From Sphingomonadales bacterium (lineage in GTDB: Bacteria; Pseudomonadota; Alphaproteobacteria; Sphingomonadales; Sphingomonadaceae), in NCBI GenBank assembly GCA_027485485.1, contig JAIXQY010000072.1, forward strand, positions 1 to 33,583: a DNA stretch of 33,583 bases, read 5' to 3'. The notes beneath the pieces were generated by a model that saw only the letters and a list, made by a program, of their open reading frames with translations, did no database searches and had not been told where the DNA came from. A program made the position numbers and the translations under genes. Positions 8,303-17,210 of the stretch are shown piece by piece. Within the stretch, counting starts at the first letter, position 1; every line of letters starts with the position of its first letter.

Positions 8303-10298
8303 TCCGATCCGGCGCGCCCAGTTCAGCCGGCGGGCGCTGTTATTGGGCGCCGGCATGGCGGCAACCGGCAGCCTGCTGGCCGGGCGCATGGCCTGGCTGG
8401 CGGTGTTCGAAGGCGAAACCTATCGCCTGAAGGCCGATGGCAACCGGGTGCAGAACCGGCTGGTGCCACCGCGGCGCGGCTGGATCGTCGATCGCAACGG
8501 CAAGCCCATTGCCATGAACCGCCCGGATTATCGGCTGGAGCTGCGCCCGGCCGACATGGAGGATCTGGACGCCACGCTCATCGCTATCCGCGGCGTGATC
8601 GATATCGATCTGGCCGAAGAATTGCGCATCCGCGACGATATCGCCACCCAACCGCGCTTCATGCCGGTGGTGGTGCGGTCTGGCCTCACGTGGCCGGAAT
8701 TTTCCGCCTGCAATGTGCGCCTCACCACCGTGCCGGGCGTGGCACCGGTGCAAAGCTTTTCGCGCCATTATCCCGAATCCGATCGGCTGGCGCATCTGAT
8801 CGGCTATGTCGGCGCGCCCACGCCCGAACAATATCGCGCCGATCGCGATCCGCTGCTGATCTATCCAGGCTTCCGCATCGGCAAGGATGGCATCGAGCGC
8901 CACGAGGATCGCCGCCTGCGCGGGGCCGCCGGCGCGGCCCAGGCCGAAGTGACGGCGCGCGGCGAACTGGTGCGCGAACTGGGCACCCGCCCCGATCAAC
9001 CGGGCGAAACGCTCAAGCTCACCATCGATCGCGATCTGCAGACTTATGCCGCCCGCCGGCTGGGGGACAATTCGGCCAGCGTGATCGTGATGGATTGCCA
9101 GACCGGCGATGTGCTGGCGATGGTGTCGATGCCGGCCTATGATCCCAACGTGTTTTCCACCCGCGTGCCGGCCCGGCTGTGGGCAGCCCTGCAGGAAGAT
9201 GATCACACCCCGCTGCTCAACAAGAGCGCGATGGGCCTCTATCCGCCTGGGTCCACCTTCAAGATGGTCACCACGCTGGCCGCGCTGGAAGCCGGAGTCG
9301 ATCCCGATGAAAGCGTGCTGTGCACCGGCGCCTATCGGCTGGGCAACAACCTCTGGCATTGTCACGCCCGCCGCGGCCATGGCGGGGTGCACATGCACCG
9401 CGCCCTGCCTTTGAGCTGTGACACCTATTTCTATGTGATGGGCCGGCGCATCGGCGTGGATGCCATTGCCGCCATGGCCCGGCGGCTGGGGCTGGGCCAG
9501 GAATATGACCTGCCGCTGCCGGGCCAAGCCGAAGGCATCGTGCCCGACAAGGCGTGGAAGCAGAAACGATATGGCAAGGATCCGAAGAAAGCCGCCTGGC
9601 GCGAAGGCGAAACGCTGAACGCGTCGATCGGCCAAGGCTATATCATCACCAACCCGCTGCAGCTGGCGGTGATGACGGCGCGGCTGGCCAGCGGCAAGGT
9701 GGTGATGCCGCGCCTGATTGCAGACAAGACCATGCCGGATTTCCCGTCACTCGGCATTCCAGACACGCATCTGGCCATCGTGCGCCAGGGCATGATCGAT
9801 GTGGTCAACGCCCGTTTTGGCACCGCGCCGGCCGCCCGCAGCCCGGTGGCAGATGTGCTGATCGCCGGCAAGACCGGCACCGCCCAGGTGCGCCGCATCA
9901 GCATGGCCGAACGCCGCACCGGCGTGCTGCGCAACGAAGCCTTGCCATGGAAACAGCGCGATCATGCCCTGTTCGTCGCCTTTGTCCCGGCCGGCGCGCC
10001 GCGCTATGCCTGTTCGGTGATCCTGGAACATGGCATTTCCGGTGGCCGTTATGCCGCGCCGATTGCGCGCGACGTGCTCACCTATCTGTTCGAGCCGGAA
10101 CGCGCGCTGGCGGTGCTGCCGGCGATCGAAGCCGATGCCGCCACCCGCCGCACCGAACGCAGCACATCCGAAGCCGCCGCCGCCATCGCCCAGGAAAACC
10201 GGCGGATGATGCCAAGCTGGCTCAAGATCGACATCAAGCCGCCCGTGTTCGAAGTGGCCGATCCCGACGCGCCCCAACCGCCGCGTGAACCGGAATGA
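8295..10298 (+). CDS. mrdA: Peptidoglycan D,D-transpeptidase PBP2 (MrdA)
   Basis: Class B penicillin-binding protein that cross-links new glycan strands during elongation, paired with RodA. There is one N-terminal membrane anchor (about residues 14-37), then the dimerisation/pedestal domain beginning with the conserved NRVQNRLVPPRRGWIVDRNG. The transpeptidase domain carries all three active-site motifs: STFK (Ser320, Lys323), SCD (Ser374) and KTG (Lys526). Length is 667 aa, with a polar C-terminal tail beyond residue 600 that may be longer than in enteric PBP2. It overlaps mreD by 8 bp and is followed at once by rodA. Confidence 0.97.
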   Translation: MDDPIRRAQFSRRALLLGAGMAATGSLLAGRMAWLAVFEGETYRLKADGNRVQNRLVPPRRGWIVDRNGKPIAMNRPDYRLELRPADMEDLDATLIAIRGVIDIDLAEELRIRDDIATQPRFMPVVVRSGLTWPEFSACNVRLTTVPGVAPVQSFSRHYPESDRLAHLIGYVGAPTPEQYRADRDPLLIYPGFRIGKDGIERHEDRRLRGAAGAAQAEVTARGELVRELGTRPDQPGETLKLTIDRDLQTYAARRLGDNSASVIVMDCQTGDVLAMVSMPAYDPNVFSTRVPARLWAALQEDDHTPLLNKSAMGLYPPGSTFKMVTTLAALEAGVDPDESVLCTGAYRLGNNLWHCHARRGHGGVHMHRALPLSCDTYFYVMGRRIGVDAIAAMARRLGLGQEYDLPLPGQAEGIVPDKAWKQKRYGKDPKKAAWREGETLNASIGQGYIITNPLQLAVMTARLASGKVVMPRLIADKTMPDFPSLGIPDTHLAIVRQGMIDVVNARFGTAPAARSPVADVLIAGKTGTAQVRRISMAERRTGVLRNEALPWKQRDHALFVAFVPAGAPRYACSVILEHGISGGRYAAPIARDVLTYLFEPERALAVLPAIEADAATRRTERSTSEAAAAIAQENRRMMPSWLKIDIKPPVFEVADPDAPQPPREPE

Positions 10299-10305
10299 GC
10301 CGCTA

Positions 10306-11415
10306 ATGGATCTGCTCAACGGCCCCTGGCAACGCGAACTCGGCCGGCTGCCCTGGGGGGTGGTGCTGCTGGTCTGCGCCATCGCCGGCTTTGGCCTGGT
10401 GGTGCTCTATTCCGCCGCCGGTGGCTCGCTCTATCCCTGGGCGCTGAAACAGGGGGTGCGCTTTGCCATCTTCCTGATCGGCGCCCTGATGCTGGCCATG
10501 GTGCGGCCCGAACGCTGGCTGGAGCTGGCCTGGCCGATTTACGGCGTGTTGCTGGTGGCGCTGCTGGGCGTGGAACTGGTCGGCGCGGTCAAAGGGGGCA
10601 GCCAACGCTGGCTCAATCTGGGTTTCATGGAATTCCAGCCATCCGAAATGATGAAACTGGCCATCGTGCTGGTGCTGGCGCGATATTATCAATATATTCC
10701 AAAAGGCTATGAAAGCCGGCCCGATGTGCTGCTACCGGCGCTGGCGCTGATTGCAGCCCCGGTGGGGCTGGTGATGCTGCAACCCGATCTGGGCACTGCG
10801 CTGTCGATCATGTTTGGCGGCATTGTCGTGCTGTTTCTGGCCGGCGTGCGGCTGTGGATCTTTGGCGCCGCCACCGCCGCTGTGGCCGCCATGCTGCCGA
10901 TCGCCTGGAACCTGCTGCACGATTATCAGCGCAACCGCGTGCTGATCTTCCTCGATCCCGAAAGCGATCCGCGCGGCGCCGGCTATCATATCACCCAAAG
11001 CAAGATCGCCATCGGTTCGGGCGGGATTTCCGGCAAGGGTTTCCTCCAGGGCACACAAAGCCATCTGGATTATCTGCCAGAACTTCACACCGATTTCGCT
11101 TTCGCCACCATGGCCGAAGAATGGGGCCTGCTGGGCGGGCTGGCGGTGATCATCCTTTATGGCCTGGTGCTGGCCTGGGGCATCCGCACCGCCATGGGCG
11201 CCACCAGCCAGTTCCAGCGCCTGCTCAGCCTGGGCCTGATGGCGACGCTGTTTTTCTATCTGGCGATCAACATGATGATGGTGATGGGCTTGGCCCCGGT
11301 GGTCGGCATCCCGCTGCCGCTGATCAGCTGGGGCGGCAGCGCGATGATGACGGTAATGATCCTGCTCGGCCTGGTGATGGGCGTCGCCCGCGCCAACCGC
11401 CAGGCCAACGGCTGA
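10306..11415 (+). CDS. rodA: Peptidoglycan glycosyltransferase RodA
   Basis: SEDS-family inner-membrane polymerase that builds glycan strands from lipid II for cell elongation. About ten hydrophobic helices are seen. Family signatures include GSQRWLNLGFMEFQPSEMMK, MLQPDLGTALS and TDFAFATMAEEWGLLGG, and the C-terminal helices contain GIPLPLISWGGSAM. I chose the ATG at 10306 (MDLLNGPWQREL, 369 aa), just after the PBP2 stop. A GTG at 10285 in the same frame would overlap mrdA by 14 bp and add seven residues. It is last in the mre/mrd cluster; no clear intrinsic terminator follows. Confidence 0.96.
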   Translation: MDLLNGPWQRELGRLPWGVVLLVCAIAGFGLVVLYSAAGGSLYPWALKQGVRFAIFLIGALMLAMVRPERWLELAWPIYGVLLVALLGVELVGAVKGGSQRWLNLGFMEFQPSEMMKLAIVLVLARYYQYIPKGYESRPDVLLPALALIAAPVGLVMLQPDLGTALSIMFGGIVVLFLAGVRLWIFGAATAAVAAMLPIAWNLLHDYQRNRVLIFLDPESDPRGAGYHITQSKIAIGSGGISGKGFLQGTQSHLDYLPELHTDFAFATMAEEWGLLGGLAVIILYGLVLAWGIRTAMGATSQFQRLLSLGLMATLFFYLAINMMMVMGLAPVVGIPLPLISWGGSAMMTVMILLGLVMGVARANRQANG

Positions 11416-11510
11416 ACAACAAAAACCGGTTTACAAACCCCCCTGCCCTTGCTAATCGCCCCCTCCCGATGACGGCACGGCCGCTCACCGGTTGCCTGCA
11501 ACGGCAGTGT

Positions 11511-11586
<76 letters not shown>

Positions 11587-11690
11587 TCTTCCAATCATTG
11601 AAGACTTCGGCATTGCTGAAATTCTGCATCCAACCATCAGAACAGGCGACGCAGGCGCGGCGGGGCGGCAACCGGCCAAGGTGGCGATGG

Positions 11691-11996
11691 TCAGTTCCCG
11701 GTTGGCGGAACCGCAGGCGCAAGCGCGGTCGACAGATAGGCGGTGATCGCCTGGTATTCCTCGTCGGTCATCTGGGCGCCATGGCCGATCATCACGCTCA
11801 TCACCTCTTGCCATTCCTCGGGTGTGCGGCGTTGCGTGGCGATCACGTCAACGCCGTGGCAGCGCGTGCAGGCGGCCATGAGCTGGTCGCGGCCCGGCCC
11901 GGGCGGCAGCGCGATGGTCTGCGCCACGGTGGCGGCTGCCGCGATGCCGCCCAGCGTGATGCCGGTGAAGATCAGCAAGGGCAGACATCTGTGCAC
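11691..11996 (-). CDS. Small exported monoheme c-type cytochrome
   Basis: Likely periplasmic electron carrier. I chose the GTG at 11996 because AGGGAG lies just upstream and the product then begins with a signal peptide, MHRCLPLLIFTGITLGGIAA. A longer opening to 12029 lacks one. The heme motif is CTRCH; Met in GHGAQMTDEE is a candidate distal axial ligand. The mature protein is only about 75 residues, and the region after the heme (RRTPEEWQEVMSVMIGHGA) is typical of small cytochromes that sit beside PQQ dehydrogenases. It is the last gene of the exported operon, starting about 37 bp after the sugar dehydrogenase stop, so it is the probable electron acceptor of the upstream quinoproteins. Confidence 0.88.
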   Translation of the reverse strand: MHRCLPLLIFTGITLGGIAAAATVAQTIALPPGPGRDQLMAACTRCHGVDVIATQRRTPEEWQEVMSVMIGHGAQMTDEEYQAITAYLSTALAPAVPPTGN

Positions 11997-12033
11997 CTGG
12001 GTCTCCCTGCCGTCCCGTTCGGGCCGCAACCGT

Positions 12034-13350
12034 TCAGCCTGGATCGGCTGCGCTGCCCGCGCGCGGGGCGGCAGGCATGGTGGCCGGTTCGATCCGAAGC
12101 AACATGCCGTCAGTGTCCCTGGGGCCGCGCAGCCGGCCTTCGGTCAACACATAGATATTGCCGTCTGGCCCCTGCCGGATATCGCGGAAGCGCACGCCCA
12201 GCTCGGTGAGCATCGTGTCGCCCTGGCGCAGGACATCGCCGTTCACGCTGATCTGCGCGATCTTCTTCGTGCTGGCGCCGGCCACCAGCAACGAACCCTT
12301 CAGGCGCGGGAATTTGTCGCCGGTATAGAAGAACATGTTTTCCGGATTGAAATTGGGGTTCCAGAAGAACATCGGATTGTCCATGCCGGGGCGAGCCCAT
12401 GGCTGGTCCGACACCAGGCTGCCCGAATAATGGCGGCCCAGCGACACCAGCGGCCAACCATAATTATGGCCCGGCAAGATCTTGTTGATCTCATCGCCGC
12501 CGGCCGGCCCGAATTCGGTGGCCCACATCTGGCCGGTCTTGGGGTCCCAGGCCATGCCATAGACGTTGCGGTGGCCATAGCTCCAGATTTCCGGCAGCGC
12601 GCCCGGTGTTTTCACGAACGGATTGTCGGGCGGGGCGGTGCCGTCGTCACGCACACGCAGGATCTTGCCGATGTGGCTGTTCAGCTTCTGCGCCTGCGGC
12701 CGCGCGCTCGACACATCGCTGGCCGTGGTGCCGTCGCGGTCGCCAACGCTGATATAGAGCATGGCATCCGGCCCGAAGATCAGGCGGCCGCCATAGGTGC
12801 CGAGCGGGCTTTCCCACGCTTCCGTCACCAGCACATCCTTGCCGTCCACCAACTTGGCGCCGTCAAAACGGGCGCGGAAGATGGCCAGCGTGGTGCCCTG
12901 CATGGCCCCGCGCGCCTTGGAATAGGAAATATAGACAAGGCCGTTCTTCGCGAAATCCGGGTGCAGCATGATATCCTGCAGGCCGCCGATGCCGACATTG
13001 TCGAACAGCGGCAGGCCGGCAATCGGCGTGGGGTCCAGCACGCCATCGCGAACGCTGCGCAGCTTGCCGGTGCGCTCGGTCAACAGGATGGTGCGGCCAT
13101 CGGGCAGGAACACCATGCCATCGGGGTGGGACAGGCCCTCGGCCAGCTTCGTCACCTTCAGGCCAATGCCACCCTGGCTCTTCAGCACCACCGGCTGGTC
13201 GACCTTGGCGCCGGTGAGTGCATCGGGCGGATAGTTGCGCAGGATCTGCGCCGGCGTGAGCGGCGCGGTCACACCCGGCGTGTCCACCGGCTGCGCGATG
13301 ACCGTTGCCGGCAGTAGCGCGGCGGCGAGGACCAGGGATTTCAGGCGCAT
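12034..13350 (-). CDS. Soluble PQQ-dependent sugar dehydrogenase (YliI/Asd type)
   Basis: Periplasmic six-bladed beta-propeller quinoprotein that oxidises aldose sugars; the exact substrate is unknown. A Sec signal peptide (MRLKSLVLAAALLPATVIAQ) leads 438 aa. Family blocks are visible: LSHPDGMVFLPDGRTILLTERTGKL, LQDIMLHPDF, HRNVYGMAWDP, ATEFGPAGGDEINKI and GHNYGWPLVS. These include the His and Arg/Asn positions expected around PQQ in the soluble glucose dehydrogenase fold. It starts 6 bp after the stop of the second quinoprotein and is followed by the cytochrome c gene, so all three are surely co-transcribed. No PQQ synthesis genes lie in the window. Confidence 0.93.
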   Translation of the reverse strand: MRLKSLVLAAALLPATVIAQPVDTPGVTAPLTPAQILRNYPPDALTGAKVDQPVVLKSQGGIGLKVTKLAEGLSHPDGMVFLPDGRTILLTERTGKLRSVRDGVLDPTPIAGLPLFDNVGIGGLQDIMLHPDFAKNGLVYISYSKARGAMQGTTLAIFRARFDGAKLVDGKDVLVTEAWESPLGTYGGRLIFGPDAMLYISVGDRDGTTASDVSSARPQAQKLNSHIGKILRVRDDGTAPPDNPFVKTPGALPEIWSYGHRNVYGMAWDPKTGQMWATEFGPAGGDEINKILPGHNYGWPLVSLGRHYSGSLVSDQPWARPGMDNPMFFWNPNFNPENMFFYTGDKFPRLKGSLLVAGASTKKIAQISVNGDVLRQGDTMLTELGVRFRDIRQGPDGNIYVLTEGRLRGPRDTDGMLLRIEPATMPAAPRAGSAADPG

Positions 13351-13356
13351 GTCAGC

Positions 13357-15252
13357 TCACTCGATGCTCATCGCGACCAGCTCGGCGGGATGGTTCACGC
13401 CGCCAACGCCGACCACGATATATTGCTTGCCCTTGTGCATATAGGTGACCGGCGGCGAGGTGGTGCCGGCGCCCAGATCGGCTTCCCACATGATCTTGCC
13501 GGTGCGCTTGTCATAGGCGCGGAACATGTTGCCGCCGCTGAACCTGGGCATCGACAGGCCGACCATGTCGCCCTCGCCGATGAACAGGAAGCTCTTGGTG
13601 AGGAGCGGCGCGGCGCGGCCGGCCTGGCCCAGTGGCGGCAGGTTGAGATCCTTGAGCGCCGGGTGGTCGCGCGGTCCGTTGCCGTTGGGCACCATCCACA
13701 GATGATCGCCGCTGTTCATGTCGATGGCGGTGATGCGGCCCCAGGGCGGCTTCACCATCGGCAGGCCCTGCGGCCCGTCCATGTAGAGCTTGTCTTCGGG
13801 TGGGCGCTTGTAGTTGTTGCGGCCGATCCACGGCACAGTGACCGACGGCACATAGATGACGCCGGTTTCCGGATCGAGGGCCGCGCCGGTCCAGTTGGCG
13901 CCGCCCACCCAGCCGGGCAGATAGAGCGTGCCGAGCTTGCCATCCGGCCCGTCGGCCGGCGACGGCGGCGTGTACATCGGGCCGTGGACATAGCGGCTGA
14001 GGATGGCTTGGGCTTCGGCCTTCAGTGCGGGCGTGAAATCGATCAGATTGTCGTCGGTCATGCCCTGCCGGTCGAACGGTGCGGGCTTCACCGGGATCGG
14101 CTGGGTGGGGGATGATTTCTCGCCGGGCATGGTGGTGGGCGCCACCGGGGTTTCGACGATGGGGAACAGCGGCTCCCCGGTCGCGCGGTCGAACGCGAAG
14201 ACATAGGCCATCTTGGTGACCTGGATCGCGGCCTTGCGCAGCCGGCCATTGACCTTGATGTCGGCCAGCATCGGCGGGCTGGGCAGATCATAATCCCACA
14301 GATCATGGTGGACGAGCTGATAGTGCCAGACCTTGCGGCCGGTCTTCACGTCGAGGGCCACCAGCGAGTCCGAGTAGAGATTGTCGCCCGGCCGCTGGAC
14401 GCCATAATAGTCGCTGGCCGGTGCGCTGAGCGGCAGATAGACGAGGCCGAGCTTCGGATCGGCGCTGAAGGCGGACCATACCTTGGTCTTGCCGCCCTGC
14501 AGCCAGCTGTTGTTCTCCCAGGTCTCGTGGCCCGGTTCGCCGGGGTGGGGCACGGTGTGGAAGGTCCACAACAATTTGCCGGACGCGACGTCATAGCCGC
14601 GGACATTGCCGGCCAGCGAGGCGCGGTTGATGTCGGCAATGCCGGTCGCAATGGGTTGCCCGCCGATGACGATCACATCCCCCACGACAATGGGCGACGG
14701 CGCGTTCCAGGAAAACACCGTCTTGGGATCGTCGCGCAGATCGACGCGGCCGCCGGTGCCGAAGCTGGTGACATAAGCGCCGGTCTTCGCATCGAGCATA
14801 AAGAGCCAGGGCCCGCGCGCGGTGACGATGCGGATGTTGGCGCCGCTGCCAAAGGCTGCCAGCGCACGGGCAGCGGCAGCCGGGGCCAGACGGGTGTCGC
14901 CGGGAAACAGGCCCTGCCGCCAGAGCAGTTTGCCGCTGGCCGGATCGCGCGCCTCAACCTGGCCGATCTGGTTGCTGATGTACATGATGCCGCCCGTGAC
15001 CAGCGGCGCGTTGCGATAATTGTTGGACGGCGTGAGCGTGGGGTTTTCGGCGCGCACCGCCGGATCGAGCGCGGGCGCGCGCCACACCACTTTCAGCCGC
15101 TTGATGGTGGCCGGGTTGATCTGGTTCAGGCCGGAATATTTGGTGTCGCCGATGTCGCCACCGAAATGCGCCCAGTCAGGGCCGGGGGCGGCATGGGCTG
15201 CGGCGGCGAGGCCGGCGGCGAGCGCGACGGTGATGAGCAGTTTCGGCTGCAT
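13357..15252 (-). CDS. PQQ-dependent dehydrogenase, mGDH-like eight-bladed quinoprotein
   Basis: Exported quinoprotein alcohol/sugar dehydrogenase. The ATG at 15252 gives a Sec signal peptide, MQPKLLITVALAAGLAAAAHA, and 631 aa; the frame extends upstream but without a sensible start. Propeller repeats show tryptophan-docking type motifs such as ASGKLLWRQG, TGRKVWHYQLVHHDLWDYD, GDHLWMVPNG and TGKIMWEAD. The VHHDLWDYDLPSPP block is characteristic of the membrane glucose dehydrogenase-like group. The N-terminal membrane helices of E. coli-type Gcd are absent, so this is a periplasmic form needing a carrier such as the cytochrome two genes down. There is no heme motif, so it is not a quinohemoprotein. 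Substrate unknown. Confidence 0.93.
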   Translation of the reverse strand: MQPKLLITVALAAGLAAAAHAAPGPDWAHFGGDIGDTKYSGLNQINPATIKRLKVVWRAPALDPAVRAENPTLTPSNNYRNAPLVTGGIMYISNQIGQVEARDPASGKLLWRQGLFPGDTRLAPAAAARALAAFGSGANIRIVTARGPWLFMLDAKTGAYVTSFGTGGRVDLRDDPKTVFSWNAPSPIVVGDVIVIGGQPIATGIADINRASLAGNVRGYDVASGKLLWTFHTVPHPGEPGHETWENNSWLQGGKTKVWSAFSADPKLGLVYLPLSAPASDYYGVQRPGDNLYSDSLVALDVKTGRKVWHYQLVHHDLWDYDLPSPPMLADIKVNGRLRKAAIQVTKMAYVFAFDRATGEPLFPIVETPVAPTTMPGEKSSPTQPIPVKPAPFDRQGMTDDNLIDFTPALKAEAQAILSRYVHGPMYTPPSPADGPDGKLGTLYLPGWVGGANWTGAALDPETGVIYVPSVTVPWIGRNNYKRPPEDKLYMDGPQGLPMVKPPWGRITAIDMNSGDHLWMVPNGNGPRDHPALKDLNLPPLGQAGRAAPLLTKSFLFIGEGDMVGLSMPRFSGGNMFRAYDKRTGKIMWEADLGAGTTSPPVTYMHKGKQYIVVGVGGVNHPAELVAMSIE

Positions 15253-15274
15253 GGCGCGCGTCCTTGCTGTGCGA

Positions 15275-17170
15275 TCAATAGCCAATGGCATAGCCCATGC
15301 GGCGCGGGTCAGACCCGGCCATGCGGGTGCCATATTGGGATTGCAGCACCGCCTGGATGCTGCCGATGGCATAGGGACCAACGCTTTCCACCGTGTGGCC
15401 CATGGCGCGCAGCGCCGCGACGGTGGCGGGCGGGAAGCGGCTTTCCATCTGCACCGTCACCGGCGCGCCCGGCGTGTAGAAGCCGGGATCGGCATCCAGC
15501 GCGATGCGCGGCGCCTCGATGGCGGCCTGCACCGGCAGCTTGCGGTCGATGATGTTGATCAGGTGCTGGAACTGGCTCTGCCCGATGGTCTCGCCGCCGG
15601 GCGAGCCGAAGATCATGTGGAAGCGGCCCCCGGAAGCCTTGCTGTCGAGCACCACGGTCGGGCAGTTGCCGAGCAGGGGCACGCGCCCGCCCTTCACGAA
15701 ATTGGGATGGTCGCGATAGGGCGCGGTGGAGCCGTTGCGCAGGCCGTTGTTGCAGATCATGCCGGTGCTGCCCATCACCAGGCAGGCACCGAAGCCGCCG
15801 CCCAGCGTGGTGGTGACGCCGACAGCATTGCCATCCTTGTCGGTGACCGAGATGTTGGTGGTATCCCCCGGCACCCGCGCCGGCACCGCCGCAGAGCGCG
15901 GCGGCATCACCGCGCCGCCGATGTCGGCCCCCATGGGGAAGGCAATCGCGCGGGCCGGATCGATCAGGCGGCGGCGCTGAGCGGCGAAGTCCTTGGATAT
16001 CAGGGTCGCCACCGGGGTCGGGCTGGAGGCCGGATCGGCAGCATAGCGATAGACATCGGCCTTGGTGATCTTGATGACTTCCGCGATCAGGTGCAGCGCC
16101 TGGGGCCCGTCGGCCGGCAGAGCGGCGATGTCGAAACCTTCGATCAGGTTGAGCTGCTCGCAGGTCTCCAGCCCGGTGCGCGAGGTGAGCGGCGAGCAGA
16201 TCACGTCGAACCCGCGATAGTTGGTCATCACCGGTTCGACCCATTTCGGCTTATAGGCGCGCATGTCCTCCATGCGCAGCCAGCCGCCGCCGGCCTCCGA
16301 AAAGCGCGTCATCTCCTGGGCGATCGGGCCGGAATAGAAATGGTCATAGGCTGCCATCAGCGCGCGGTCGCGGCTGGCGCCGCCCTTCAGCGCGGCGGTT
16401 TCGGCATCGGCCAGCGCCTGGAAGCTGCGCGCCAGCGGCAGGTTTCGGAACATCGCACGCGCCGGCGGCGGGTTGCCACCGGGCAGATAGATGTCGGCCG
16501 TCGTCGGATAGCGAGCCAGCGTGGCGCGCTGGCGCGCAATTGTCTGCGCGATCGACGGATCGAGCGGATGGCCGTCGCGGGCATAGGCGATGGCCGGCTC
16601 CAGCAACACCGACAGCGGCAGCCGGCCATATTTCAAGGCCAGTGCGATCCAGCCGCCAAAGGCGCCCGGCGTCACCACCGCCTTGTGACCGGCGGTGAGA
16701 TCGGGCCCGGATGCATTGTCATCGAGCAGGCGCGGCGCCGCGCCGGTGAAGGCCAGCGCGCTGATCTTGCCGGTCTTGCCTTCAAAACAGGTGGCAAGGC
16801 CGTTGCCGGCCGCGCCCGACGCCCAGGGCTCGACCACGTTCAGCACCGCCATCGCGGCAATCGCCGCATCAGCGGCATGGCCGCCCTGCATCAGCATGCG
16901 CAGGCCAGCCATGGAGGCCAGCGGGTGACCAGCACAGACAAGGCCATTGGGCCCCGGCACCTCGACCCGGTGCTGCTGCACGGCTGCCGCACCGGTGCGC
17001 GGCGCGTCTGGCGCGGCGCGGCCCACACCGGCCGGCGGCGGGCTGGCAGGGGCCGGCTGCTGCGCGCGGCCGCCGGATGCCACCCCGGCCAGTGCCGCAC
17101 CCGACAGGCCGGCCAGCAATTGCCGGCGGCCAAGGCCCGGCCGGGTGTCGTTCGTCGTGTCGTCGCTCAT
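15275..17170 (-). CDS. ggt: Gamma-glutamyltransferase, Tat-exported
   Basis: N-terminal nucleophile hydrolase that cleaves or transfers gamma-glutamyl groups from glutathione and similar peptides; the precursor self-cleaves into two subunits. The start at 17170 (MSDDTTNDTRPG) follows GGGGAG and gives a leader with twin arginines, GRRQLLAGLSGAALAG, and an RAQQ cleavage site, predicting Tat export folded. The catalytic Thr is the first of DTTNISVTDKDGN (about T437), followed by TTTLGGGFGACLV in place of the enteric sequence. Length (631 aa) is slightly above average because of a proline-rich insert after the leader. It starts 40 bp after the amidohydrolase stop and ends 22 bp before the PQQ dehydrogenase, so it sits inside the operon. 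Confidence 0.94.
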   Translation of the reverse strand: MSDDTTNDTRPGLGRRQLLAGLSGAALAGVASGGRAQQPAPASPPPAGVGRAAPDAPRTGAAAVQQHRVEVPGPNGLVCAGHPLASMAGLRMLMQGGHAADAAIAAMAVLNVVEPWASGAAGNGLATCFEGKTGKISALAFTGAAPRLLDDNASGPDLTAGHKAVVTPGAFGGWIALALKYGRLPLSVLLEPAIAYARDGHPLDPSIAQTIARQRATLARYPTTADIYLPGGNPPPARAMFRNLPLARSFQALADAETAALKGGASRDRALMAAYDHFYSGPIAQEMTRFSEAGGGWLRMEDMRAYKPKWVEPVMTNYRGFDVICSPLTSRTGLETCEQLNLIEGFDIAALPADGPQALHLIAEVIKITKADVYRYAADPASSPTPVATLISKDFAAQRRRLIDPARAIAFPMGADIGGAVMPPRSAAVPARVPGDTTNISVTDKDGNAVGVTTTLGGGFGACLVMGSTGMICNNGLRNGSTAPYRDHPNFVKGGRVPLLGNCPTVVLDSKASGGRFHMIFGSPGGETIGQSQFQHLINIIDRKLPVQAAIEAPRIALDADPGFYTPGAPVTVQMESRFPPATVAALRAMGHTVESVGPYAIGSIQAVLQSQYGTRMAGSDPRRMGYAIGY

Positions 17171-17210
17171 GCCCTGCGCTCCCCGCTCATGCTGCTGTTC
17201 CTGCTGCCGT

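Noticed and set aside
11587-11610. Small inverted repeat after tRNA-Lys as terminator
   Set aside because: TCTTC/GAAGA stem is short and A/T-rich, the extension is bulged, and no T-run follows.
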